From assembly GCA_008015835.1 (NCBI GenBank), contig SSGH01000052.1, forward strand, positions 1 to 40,533: a stretch of DNA of 40,533 nt, given 5' to 3'. Shown here piece by piece: positions 1 to 9,996 of this stretch. The position numbers were made by a program, and so were the translations under genes. The stretch's first letter is position 1, and every line of letters begins with the position of its first letter. Source of the stretch: Lysobacter sp. GTDB taxonomy: Bacteria > Pseudomonadota > Gammaproteobacteria > Xanthomonadales > Xanthomonadaceae. The notes under the pieces are model-generated. The model saw only the letters and a program-made list of their open reading frames with translations. It made no database searches and was not told the origin of the DNA.

Positions 1-253
1 CCCGCGAGGGGCGCGACGGCGCTGTGTATGGTGCCGAGGTCGAGGGGGTCAGTTTCAATCCACGCGCCCGCGAGGGGCGCGACCCGAGAATCGTACGTAA
101 GCGTAAGGAGCAACGTACGGTTTCAATCCACGCGCCCGCGAGGGGCGCGACCTTCTCGCGACGAGCGCCTTGCTCTTCTTTTCGATGTTTCAATCCACGC
201 GCCCGCGAGGGGCGCGACGAGCGGAGTGTTGACGCCGCCGTTGTTGAAAACGT

Positions 254-285
254 GTTTCAATCCACACGCCCCCGAGGCCCGCGAC
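254..285 (-). repeat. Degenerate internal CRISPR repeat with a broken stem
   Basis: This repeat unit differs from the array consensus at four positions (plus-strand repeat positions 13, 19, 25 and 26). In crRNA orientation two of the changes turn C-G pairs of the stem into G-G mismatches and one turns G-C into G-T, so the hairpin recognised by Cas5c is probably lost. The neighbouring unit at 320-351 has one change (T to A at position 8), which is in the 5' handle region of the crRNA. Perfect repeats continue on the leader-distal side, so this is not the array terminus. Confidence 0.9.
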
Positions 286-319
286 ATCTAACCACATGAA
301 ACGAGAGTCTGCGGCAAAA

Positions 320-351
320 GTTTCAAACCACGCGCCCGCGAGGGGCGCGAC
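320..351 (-). repeat. CRISPR repeat with one substitution in the handle region
   Basis: The unit reads GTTTCAAACC where the other repeats read GTTTCAATCC on the plus strand. In crRNA orientation this changes the GATTGAAAC end that becomes the 5' handle. It directly neighbours the degenerate repeat at 254-285, so two variant repeats flank the spacer at 286-319. Confidence 0.9.
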
Positions 352-3300
352 GCAGCATAATGACCCCACAACAGCCGTCAAACGGTTTCAATCCACGCGC
401 CCGCGAGGGGCGCGACCTTGTTTAGTGGTTCAAGCCTTGATACATGCGAAGGTTTCAATCCACGCGCCCGCGAGGGGCGCGACGCCGATCCGCCGAGCAG
501 GTGGCGCGGATGCAAAGGTTTCAATCCACGCGCCCGCGAGGGGCGCGACCAACCAGGCATCGCTGCGGGAGTACTACGCCGAACAGTTTCAATCCACGCG
601 CCCGCGAGGGGCGCGACCCGATGCTGCCGTCGTTGCCCAGCTCCGCGATGCGGTTTCAATCCACGCGCCCGCGAGGGGCGCGACCAAGCGCTGCGTCGTC
701 TTGAACATCGTCATGAGAATGTTTCAATCCACGCGCCCGCGAGGGGCGCGACCCCCGCTTGACCGTCAGCCGGATACGCTGCCTCAAAGTTTCAATCCAC
801 GCGCCCGCGAGGGGCGCGACCGCACGACGAGGCGCCCAGCGCGCACGTCAGCGAGTTTCAATCCACGCGCCCGCGAGGGGCGCGACAGCTTGACGTTGCC
901 GCTCGAATCCATCATCCCGAGGTGTTTCAATCCACGCGCCCGCGAGGGGCGCGACCCCGATCGTGTTGGAGCGTCGGAAGGACATTGCGGAGTTTCAATC
1001 CACGCGCCCGCGAGGGGCGCGACCGAAAAGGCGAAAGAGCAAGTCGATGAATTGCTCTTGTTTCAATCCACGCGCCCGCGAGGGGCGCGACCTTGAGTTT
1101 CTTGACCCGGATAGGCTTTCTAACCCGTTTCAATCCACGCGCCCGCGAGGGGCGCGACCGCTTCTCGCGACGAGCGCCTTGCTCTTCTTTTCGATGTTTC
1201 AATCCACGCGCCCGCGAGGGGCGCGACCAGGAACTCGAAACCGATCTTGTTTATGGCGATGGTGTTTCAATCCACGCGCCCGCGAGGGGCGCGACGAATC
1301 AGGCCGAACGACGCCGCGAACGCTGCGATGTTTCAATCCACGCGCCCGCGAGGGGCGCGACTCGCCGGAGCAACAAAGGACATAGGTCACCAGAAAAGTT
1401 TCAATCCACGCGCCCGCGAGGGGCGCGACCCCACTCTTCGGAAATGGGGGCGGCGCTGGTGTGGTTTCAATCCACGCGCCCGCGAGGGGCGCGACCTGAA
1501 CCATGCGGACAGGTTGCCGTCGATCTTATGCAGTTTCAATCCACGCGCCCGCGAGGGGCGCGACCTTGCGCACCGCCAAAGCCGAGACCGGCGAGGATGT
1601 TTCAATCCACGCGCCCGCGAGGGGCGCGACCGCCCGAGGGTGCGGTGATTTGTCGTCATTGCGCGGTTTCAATCCACGCGCCCGCGAGGGGCGCGACCCA
1701 CCGGTTTTTTTCGAGGTGCCCTTCATGGGCTTGTTTCAATCCACGCGCCCGCGAGGGGCGCGACCAGACAAAAAAACAGAGGGCCGCGAGGGCGAGCGCG
1801 TTTCAATCCACGCGCCCGCGAGGGGCGCGACTGCGCGTTAGCCGTTAGTTGCTCCCGTTTTGACTAGTTTCAATCCACGCGCCCGCGAGGGGCGCGACGT
1901 CAAACCACGTCGCCCCTTCATCGGTCGACATTTGTTTCAATCCACGCGCCCGCGAGGGGCGCGACACGATATGGCGCGCGACGCGCTGCGCGAAGTCGGG
2001 GTTTCAATCCACGCGCCCGCGAGGGGCGCGACATATTGCCGACAAAATGCTGCAGCCTCTCGGCGTCGTTTCAATCCACGCGCCCGCGAGGGGCGCGACC
2101 GCGGTGACTTACCGCCACCGCTCCCGGTGTTGCAGTTTCAATCCACGCGCCCGCGAGGGGCGCGACGTCGATACCGGTGCAACGCGCGACAACATCGTCA
2201 TGTTTCAATCCACGCGCCCGCGAGGGGCGCGACCCGCACGTCGACCCAGGTCAGCGTCGCGCGCAACTCCGTTTCAATCCACGCGCCCGCGAGGGGCGCG
2301 ACGCGGACCTTGTCGATCAGCGGGCCGTAAGCCGATTGGTTTCAATCCACGCGCCCGCGAGGGGCGCGACCCGATGCAGCCCAAGCCGAAACCGGCCGAA
2401 CAGGTGTTTCAATCCACGCGCCCGCGAGGGGCGCGACCACGGGCACGCCGAGCGAGGGCGGTTACACCGTATCGTTTCAATCCACGCGCCCGCGAGGGGC
2501 GCGACCCCATCGGCAACCGCGGCCGGCGGCATCCCAGCCGTTTCAATCCACGCGCCCGCGAGGGGCGCGACGCGATGGCGCAGGGCTTGGCAGGGTGCGG
2601 CGTCCGTTTCAATCCACGCGCCCGCGAGGGGCGCGACCATCGCCGCGGCTAAGGCTATTCGAGAAGAAATAGAGTTTCAATCCACGCGCCCGCGAGGGGC
2701 GCGACGATATTTGAGCGAGCAGCTTTTTCGTGCTGGGAAGGTTTCAATCCACGCGCCCGCGAGGGGCGCGACGTGCCGGAGGGTGCCGGCCGGGGCTCAC
2801 CACGGCGTTTCAATCCACGCGCCCGCGAGGGGCGCGACCGCGGTGTCGCAGGGCTGGAAGATGACCGGCGCGGTGTTTCAATCCACGCGCCCGCGAGGGG
2901 CGCGACGGAGGTGATGCAGATTGGAACGCCCGTACAATTGGTTTCAATCCACGCGCCCGCGAGGGGCGCGACTCTAACGGAGCAGCCACCATGGCCACCC
3001 CCCAAGTGTTTCAATCCACGCGCCCGCGAGGGGCGCGACCCAACGACAACGAGTGTTCGTCTACGTGAAGCATGGGTTTCAATCCACGCGCCCGCGAGGG
3101 GCGCGACTGCGTACGACCGTCACGCGCGGCGGGATTGAAAAGTTTCAATCCACGCGCCCGCGAGGGGCGCGACTCGGCATCTATTTACTCGGCGCGTCGG
3201 TCGCGGTGTTTCAATCCACGCGCCCGCGAGGGGCGCGACCCCGTTGTAGTGGCCGGCCGCGATCAGCGGCGAGGTTTCAATCCACGCGCCCGCGAGGGGC

Positions 3301-3974
3301 GCGACCAAGACCGGCTCGCTGCTGAATGGGTTCTTTCGCGGTTTCAATCCACGCGCCCGCGAGGGGCGCGACCCCACGTTCTACGACGCGCTGCGCGACG
3401 AACCGCGGGTTTCAATCCACGCGCCCGCGAGGGGCGCGACGACGGCCGACTACGTTACGGTTTGGCGTACAAGGTTTCAATCCACGCGCCCGCGAGGGGC
3501 GCGACGGAAAATTGGGGTCCACAACGACGCGCAGCATGTGTTTCAATCCACGCGCCCGCGAGGGGCGCGACCCCGTAAGCGCAAACGCCTATGCGGATGT
3601 TCAACGGTTTCAATCCACGCGCCCGCGAGGGGCGCGACGACCACCGCCCCGCCCTCGGCGGGCTTGGGCTTACGTTTCAATCCACGCGCCCGCGAGGGGC
3701 GCGACCTTTTTTCGCAAGCAGTGCCGTCTCGACTGCATCTTGTTTCAATCCACGCGCCCGCGAGGGGCGCGACTGCGCCGGCCCAAGTTTGTCGTACGCC
3801 TTCCCCTGTTTCAATCCACGCGCCCGCGAGGGGCGCGACGACCATTCTGTCTGGCTCTCGCAGTGATCGAACGAGTTTCAATCCACGCGCCCGCGAGGGG
3901 CGCGACCCGGGCGGGCATGAGTTCGATAAAACCCTGCAGATGGTTTCAATCCACGCGCCCGCGAGGGGCGCGAC

Positions 3975-4152
3975 CCCCGTCATGGTAAAGGCTTGCGCCA
4001 CAAGGAAGAATCCGTCGACTTCCGCGAACCTCGCGCGCGGGGAGGCATCACGCCATGGAGGCGAAGCCTTCAGGCATTTCGTGCCAGATGAATCAATCAC
4101 TTGGTGATGCGCGAACCTGTCGGGAAACGGCCGGACGCTTCGGGTTCGCGGG
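3975..4152 (-). promoter_or_regulatory. CRISPR leader between cas2 and the array
   Basis: This 178-bp non-coding stretch lies between the cas2 stop codon and the first, leader-proximal repeat. That is where the I-C leader with the array promoter and spacer-integration signals is expected. It is more mixed in composition than the array and includes the small inverted repeat TCACcaaGTGA near 4098-4108. I could not pick a convincing -35/-10 pair. The base next to the first repeat is G in crRNA orientation, which is also the commonest last base of the spacers. Confidence 0.75.
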
Positions 4153-4443
4153 TCAGTAGACGAGAGGCGCGGAGAAGTCCGTGGCCGGCTTGGCGCCGAC
4201 ATGCTCGATCTTGCCGCGCCAGTTGGCGCCGAGGAAGTAGAACCGCAGACTGTCCTGGGTTGGATCGATCAGGTCGCACAGGCGCTGTCGCAGAAGGGTC
4301 CACTGCGCCGGATTCACTTCGATCTCGAACACCGAGTATTGCACGCGCTGCCCTAAATCCCGGCATGCCTTGGCGACGCGACGCAAACGGGCCTTGCCGC
4401 CATCGTCGATCGTGCTCACGTCGTAGCTCACCAATACCAGCAT
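4153..4443 (-). CDS. cas2: CRISPR-associated endonuclease/integration subunit Cas2
   Basis: This 96-residue protein is of normal Cas2 length. It opens with the ferredoxin-like first strand MLVLVSYDVST, with the conserved Asp at residue 8, and has the central QYSVFEIEV strand typical of Cas2 of I-C loci. In the family, Cas2 dimers bridge two Cas1 dimers in the spacer-integration complex. It is the last cas gene before the leader, 32 bp after cas1. The ATG at 4443 gives the family N-terminus. Confidence 0.97.
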   Translation of the reverse strand: MLVLVSYDVSTIDDGGKARLRRVAKACRDLGQRVQYSVFEIEVNPAQWTLLRQRLCDLIDPTQDSLRFYFLGANWRGKIEHVGAKPATDFSAPLVY

Positions 4444-4475
4444 GGAGCATCCCCCGATTCAGTGCGGTGCGTTGT

Positions 4476-5510
4476 TCACTTCCAGAGGAAAGGCGGATAG
4501 CCGTCCAGATCGCCACGGAGGTGGCGGGCGAGCAACTGCGCCTGGAGGTAGGGCAACAGGCCGATCGGCACCTTCTCGCCAATGAACGGGTGGCCAAGTT
4601 CTTCGCGCTTGCGCTCCTGGTACGCGACAAGCACGGTCTTCCGGGCATCGTCGCTCAGCAGCACTGCGCCGTTGTCCATCGTGCGGAAGTCGCGAGCGGA
4701 AAGCTGTTTGCGATTCACGAGCGACAAGGCCAGTCGTTCCCCGAGCAGCGGCCGGAATTCTTCGGCCAGATCGAGAGCAAGGCTCGGTCGTCCCGGCCGG
4801 TCCCGATGCAGGAAACCGACGGCCGGGTCCAGTCCGACGGTTTCCAGTGCGCTGCGGCAGTCATGGGTCAACAGCGTGTAGAGGAAGGACAGCAGCGCAT
4901 TGAACGCATCGCGAGGCGGCCGTCGATTGCGGCCGGAGAAGCGCATTTCCGGCTGGTCCGCGGCGATCAACTGGTCGAACACCGAGAAATAGGCCTGTGC
5001 CGCCTCGCCTTCCAGGCCACGGAGGATGTCGACATCCGTGACCGACATCAGCCGTTGCGGAATGCGCTTCAATCGTTTCAGCGCATGCCGGAAGGCGATC
5101 GCATCCGGCAGGCGATCGCCGCGGTCGCGCCAGCCACGGGCAAGCACAGCGCGCTGGTTGTGGATCTTGCCGGCCAGGAGATTGCGCACAATCGGCGCGC
5201 AGCCCGGAGCATCCTCGCTGCGGCGGTACTGCGCCCGGCGCAGCAGGACATTGCCGGACACCGGTCCTTCGACACGGGCGTAGAAGCGGCCGTTCGGCGT
5301 CAGGTAGGTGACGGTGATGCCTGCCTCCATGCAGAAGCCGAGCAACTGCGGCGACACGCCGATCCGGCCGAAGCAGACCAGGCCTTCCAGCAGGTGCGCG
5401 GGAATGCGGGCGCGTTCCTGCTGATCGACTTCCATGACGACATTGGCGCCATCCTTGCGCAGCCAGGCGCCTTCGGTGGTCGCGTACAGCGTGTTGAGCT
5501 GTTTGCGCAT
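4476..5510 (-). CDS. cas1: CRISPR-associated integrase Cas1 (I-C type)
   Basis: This 344-residue protein is of full Cas1 length and inserts new spacers at the leader-repeat junction. The metal-binding residues expected of Cas1 are visible: Glu167 in GLEGEAAQAYF, His235 in GFLHRDRPG, and the acidic pair Asp247/Glu250 in LALDLAEEF. The beta-rich N-terminal dimerisation domain spans roughly residues 1-90. The ATG at 5510 is 1 bp after the cas4 stop, indicating tight coupling with Cas4, which selects PAM-flanked prespacers in I-C systems. No damage is seen, so adaptation is probably functional. Confidence 0.98.
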   Translation of the reverse strand: MRKQLNTLYATTEGAWLRKDGANVVMEVDQQERARIPAHLLEGLVCFGRIGVSPQLLGFCMEAGITVTYLTPNGRFYARVEGPVSGNVLLRRAQYRRSEDAPGCAPIVRNLLAGKIHNQRAVLARGWRDRGDRLPDAIAFRHALKRLKRIPQRLMSVTDVDILRGLEGEAAQAYFSVFDQLIAADQPEMRFSGRNRRPPRDAFNALLSFLYTLLTHDCRSALETVGLDPAVGFLHRDRPGRPSLALDLAEEFRPLLGERLALSLVNRKQLSARDFRTMDNGAVLLSDDARKTVLVAYQERKREELGHPFIGEKVPIGLLPYLQAQLLARHLRGDLDGYPPFLWK

Positions 5511-5511
5511 C

Positions 5512-6138
5512 TCATCCCTCCAATTGCGTCCGCAACCAGGCGTCGACGCTCTCGCCCTGCGCCAGCCATCGCGGTTGGCACAGGTCGATCAGCGAGCAGG
5601 CGTCGCAGCGCTTCGATTCGTACGTCGCGTGCGGGGTCCGACCCGACGCGAGCATCGTCTGGACGTCGCGCACGGTCTCCTCGGTCAGCGCGCGCAGGGC
5701 CGCATCGAACACGACCTCCTTGCGCCGACGTGTCTTGCCGTAGAACAGCGCGCCAGCGGGAACGTCCGTGCCGAGCATGTCCTCCAGGCACAGCGCCTGC
5801 GCGCAGAGCTGGATCTCGTCGGCGCGATGCGGCTTGGGCTGCCCGCGCTTGTACTCGACGGGGAAGGCGCGTTCTCCCCCGCCCTCGCGATGGAACTCGA
5901 CCGCATCGGCCACGCCGACGAGCCGCAATCCGCGATGCGACAACGGCATCGCGGTGACCGTGCGGACGCCACGCCGGCGTTCGGCCATCGGCTGGTCGGT
6001 TCGCGCATGCAGCAGCCGGCCCTCGGCCGTCTCGCGGCTTTCGGCCCAGGCGCGCTCCAGATGGATCAACGCGCACTGCCGGGGGCAATACACGTAGTGC
6101 TGGAGCGCGGAAATGGGAATGCCGTCGTCGTCCTCCAT
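5512..6138 (-). CDS. cas4: CRISPR-associated RecB-family exonuclease Cas4
   Basis: This 208-residue protein carries the Cas4 signature: an N-terminal YCPRQC motif (Cys18, Cys22) and a C-terminal CDACSLIDLC motif (Cys178, Cys181, Cys187) for the iron-sulfur cluster. The RecB nuclease residues are Asp79 in GVADAV, Glu95 and Lys97 in PVEYKRG, and Gln110. In I-C systems Cas4 joins Cas1-Cas2 to trim prespacers and define the PAM side. A strong GGAGGAGG ribosome-binding site precedes the ATG at 6138, and the gap from cas7 is 32 bp. Confidence 0.97.
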   Translation of the reverse strand: MEDDDGIPISALQHYVYCPRQCALIHLERAWAESRETAEGRLLHARTDQPMAERRRGVRTVTAMPLSHRGLRLVGVADAVEFHREGGGERAFPVEYKRGQPKPHRADEIQLCAQALCLEDMLGTDVPAGALFYGKTRRRKEVVFDAALRALTEETVRDVQTMLASGRTPHATYESKRCDACSLIDLCQPRWLAQGESVDAWLRTQLEG

Positions 6139-6170
6139 TCCGCGCCCTCCTCCTTCAGTCGACCCTGCGG

Positions 6171-7036
6171 TCAGAGGATCTCGACGATCTCGACCCCGGC
6201 CTGCAATCCCTCGCGATCAATCCCGACGACATAGTCGGAGAAGCTGCGCGCGGGCGCGCTGTCGTCGCCGTTGCGCTTCACCGTCACCCGCTCGAACAGC
6301 GTGTGCGCCGGCGCATTGCCCATCGGATGCTCATGTTTGAAGACGATCAGACGACGCGCCGCCATCTCGCCGCGGGCGGCGGAGCGATCATGCTCGAACA
6401 GATTGATCAGCGAGCGCCACAGCAGCGCGAGGTCGTCTTCGGAGAAGCCCGACCGCTCGGCCAGCTTGGCGGACACGAAGCCATGCGCACGGTAGAGCCC
6501 GTACGGCAGGATGTGCTTACGACCCATCGTGCGTTCCTTCTCCAGATCCTTCTCGTTGGTGACGGCAACGCGGGTGATCGACACTTCCAGCGGCACGACC
6601 GGCTCGACCGAGGTCGCGAACGCCAACTGGACCGGGCCACGCACCTGGCCGGCGTTCACTTCGGTGGTCATCACCGCGCCGAACGTCCGCACGTCGAAGA
6701 AGTTGGCGCACATCCAGACGGTCAGTTCGCGGGCCTTGGCCTCGTCCTTCGGCAGCTTCTTCGCCTCGTGCTCGATCGACAGCGCGGCATAGGCCTGCTT
6801 GTGCTGGTTGTTGAGGATCGACCGTTCCTGCATGTAGATCGCGAACCCCGGCGCTCCCTCTTTTTCCAGCGCCACGTAGTTGCGGATCTTGCGCTTGAGC
6901 GCGACATCGGTGACGAGGCCGCGATTGGTCTCGGGGTCGAGCCGCGGCAGGTTGCCCGCGTCTGGGTCGCCGTTGGGATTGCCGTTGGCGACGTCGAACA
7001 GGTAAACGAATTCGTAGCGGTTCTGGATCGCGGTCA

Positions 7037-7040
<4 letters not shown>
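6171..7040 (-). CDS. cas7: Cascade backbone protein Cas7 (Csd2 type)
   Basis: This 289-residue protein has the Csd2/Csh2 opening RYEFVYLFDVANGNPNGDPDAG and the internal RTFGAV and GPVQLAFATSVEPV motifs of I-C Cas7. Several copies of Cas7 coat the crRNA spacer in Cascade and produce the periodic kinks of the guide-target helix. The first ATG at 7040 overlaps the cas8c stop codon as ATGA. A second in-frame ATG follows at 7037. Confidence 0.97.
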
Positions 7041-9578
<2,538 letters not shown>

Positions 9579-9580
9579 CT

Positions 9581-9651
9581 CAGCACCTCAAGCGCCCTGC
9601 GGGGGACACTCGCATTGTTTCTATCCACGCACCACCTGATTCGGATGCGAC
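9581..9651 (-). ncRNA. Candidate crRNA-like regulatory RNA: one degenerate CRISPR repeat plus pseudo-spacer
   Basis: The 35-bp pseudo-repeat at 9617-9651 ends GTGGATAGAAAC on the minus strand, one base different from the array repeat end GTGGATTGAAAC, and starts with the same GTCGC. Its middle has diverged, yet a hairpin remains: CGCA pairs with TGCG, which includes an A-T pair where the array repeat has G-C, and then CC pairs with GG across a bulged T. The pseudo-spacer (from 9616 leftward) begins AATGCGAGTGTCCCCC and matches two tandem TTC-flanked sites at 9922-9996. This is the architecture of CreA/CreR RNAs known from other CRISPR-Cas loci. Expression and processing are not shown. No clear promoter of its own is visible, so it may be read through from 9886-9914. 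Confidence 0.72.
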
Positions 9652-9688
9652 TGTGAAGTCAATTGCGCCTAGCACTTCGATGTTTTAG

Positions 9689-9730
9689 GGTTTACCCCGC
9701 GCAACGTGATCAGGTTGCGCGGGGTAAACC
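9689..9730. repeat. Perfect 17-bp inverted repeat in the cas3-cas5 gap
   Basis: GGTTTACCCCGCGCAAC and its exact reverse complement flank the 8-nt loop GTGATCAG. It lies between the mini-ORFs and the pseudo-repeat. No T-tract follows on either strand. It could stabilise or end a short transcript made from the upstream promoter, or be a protein-binding palindrome. The stop codon of the 28-codon ORF falls in the loop. Confidence 0.85.
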
Positions 9731-9796
9731 GCGAGCACTCATCTTGTCGTCAGATGCATGCAAGGCAAATTGAGTCCTCCTCTGATAGCGCTTCAT
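9710..9796 (-). CDS. Candidate 28-residue mini-ORF with tandem rare Arg codons
   Basis: An ATG at 9796 opens a 28-codon frame beginning MKRYQRR and ending SARGLPRAT. Codons 6 and 7 are consecutive AGG AGG arginine codons, rare in a GC-rich CGN-preferring genome. A weak AGG lies about 8 nt upstream. The frame ends inside the loop of the 17-bp hairpin. Known CreT toxins are tiny ORFs that exhaust rare tRNAs, so this is one of two possible toxin frames here. I do not recognise a family, and the ORF is short enough to be chance. Confidence 0.3.
   Translation of the reverse strand: MKRYQRRTQFALHASDDKMSARGLPRAT
9739..9768 (-). CDS. Candidate 9-codon mini-ORF behind a consensus Shine-Dalgarno
   Basis: A perfect AGGAGG (9776-9781) is followed after 7 nt by TTG at 9768, opening the frame MPCMHLTTR, which ends in the rare codon AGA followed directly by TGA. 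That TGA overlaps an ATG that would continue into MSARGLPRAT. A strong ribosome-binding site in front of a nearly codon-free frame is how CreT-type toxins are built in other CRISPR loci. The alternative reading is that AGGAGG is simply the two Arg codons of the 28-codon ORF. Confidence 0.35.
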   Translation of the reverse strand: MPCMHLTTR

Positions 9797-9838
9797 TGCT
9801 ACCTATGCCGCCCTCGACCCGAAGGCGCTGATTGCCCC

Positions 9839-9873
9839 GAAGGCCTCAAGCGATGCAGACGCTTGGGGCCTTC
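9839..9873. repeat. 14-bp inverted repeat near the 5' end of the predicted gap transcript
   Basis: GAAGGCCTCAAGCG and CGCTTGGGGCCTTC form a 14-bp stem with one G-T pair and a 7-nt loop. On the minus strand it begins close to the predicted start of the 9886-9914 promoter, so it would be a 5' hairpin of that RNA. On the plus strand it is followed by ACTTTT, but no plus-strand gene ends here. Confidence 0.6.
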
Positions 9874-9885
9874 ACTTTTGGCGGC

Positions 9886-9914
9886 ACCGTATCGCAAGCG
9901 CCGCTAGAGGTCAA
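9886..9914 (-). promoter_or_regulatory. Candidate sigma-70 promoter next to the tandem guide-matching sites
   Basis: On the minus strand TTGACC (9914-9909) and TACGGT (9891-9886) are spaced by 17 bp. The start would be near 9879, giving a leader of about 370 nt before cas5c that contains the mini-ORFs and the crRNA-like element. The nearer matching site ends 8 bp upstream of the -35. A Cascade bound there would be well placed to block or modulate this promoter. Confidence 0.5.
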
Positions 9915-9921
9915 TAGATAG

Positions 9922-9959
9922 CACGACAAGGTTACCCTTCGGGTAACATTAGCATTGAA
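9922..9959 (-). promoter_or_regulatory. Guide-matching site 2 (TTC-flanked pseudo-protospacer)
   Basis: TTC at 9959-9957 is followed by AATGCTAATGTTACCCGAAG and then GGG. The 22 bases 9956-9935 match the pseudo-spacer at 17 positions, with mismatches at 6, 8, 12, 13 and 18. The site is also an inverted repeat (GTTACCC/GGGTAAC) and is a 37-bp tandem copy of the site at 9959-9996. It sits just upstream of the candidate promoter. Confidence 0.65.
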
Positions 9960-9996
9960 CACCAATTGTGACCCTTCGGGCCACAATTGCATTGAA
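9959..9996 (-). promoter_or_regulatory. Guide-matching site 1 (TTC-flanked pseudo-protospacer) after the cas3 stop
   Basis: TTC at 9996-9994 directly follows the cas3 TAA and is followed by AATGCAATTGTGGCCCGAAG and then GGG. The 22 bases 9993-9972 match the pseudo-spacer at 17 positions, with mismatches at the same five places as site 2 (6, 8, 12, 13, 18). It contains an 8-bp inverted repeat (CAATTGTG/CACAATTG), so it could also act as a weak cas3 transcript end. Confidence 0.65.

Larger units (their letters stand above)
1..3974 (-). CRISPR. Type I-C CRISPR array, 59 spacers, truncated at the left window edge
   Basis: There are 59 complete 32-bp repeats plus a 17-bp partial repeat at 1-17, separated by 59 spacers of about 33-37 bp. 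On the plus strand each repeat begins GTTTCAATCCACGCGCCCGC and ends GGGGCGCGAC. Read on the minus strand it begins GTCGCGCC and ends GTGGATTGAAAC, the I-C repeat orientation, with a 7-bp stem CGCGCCC/GGGCGCG. The cas genes and leader lie to the right, so the repeat at 3943-3974 is the youngest and transcription runs toward position 1. The true trailer end is outside the window. All repeats are identical except those at 254-285 and 320-351. The spacers at 152-186 and 1159-1195 come from the same protospacer. Confidence 0.99.

Noticed and set aside
1296-1329. Self-targeting of the TGCGAAT cluster by the spacer at 1296-1329
   Set aside because: Only a partial gapped similarity (CGCGAAC-GCTGCGAT) to 13639-13655; a spacer target needs a contiguous match with a PAM.
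24-3988. Many open frames of 60-250 codons across the array, on both strands
   Set aside because: They are made of the translated repeat (STRPRGAR, NPRAREGRD, IHAPARGAT and the reverse forms) and are by-products of the repeat lacking stops.
4101-5957. A 618-codon plus-strand ORF opposite cas2, cas1 and cas4
   Set aside because: It lies entirely opposite three well-supported cas genes and has no family resemblance.
9926-9996. The tandem hairpins as nothing but cas3 transcription terminators
   Set aside because: Neither is followed by a T-tract, and the shared TTC-AATGC-A-TGT bases lie outside what hairpin formation requires. A secondary role in termination remains possible.
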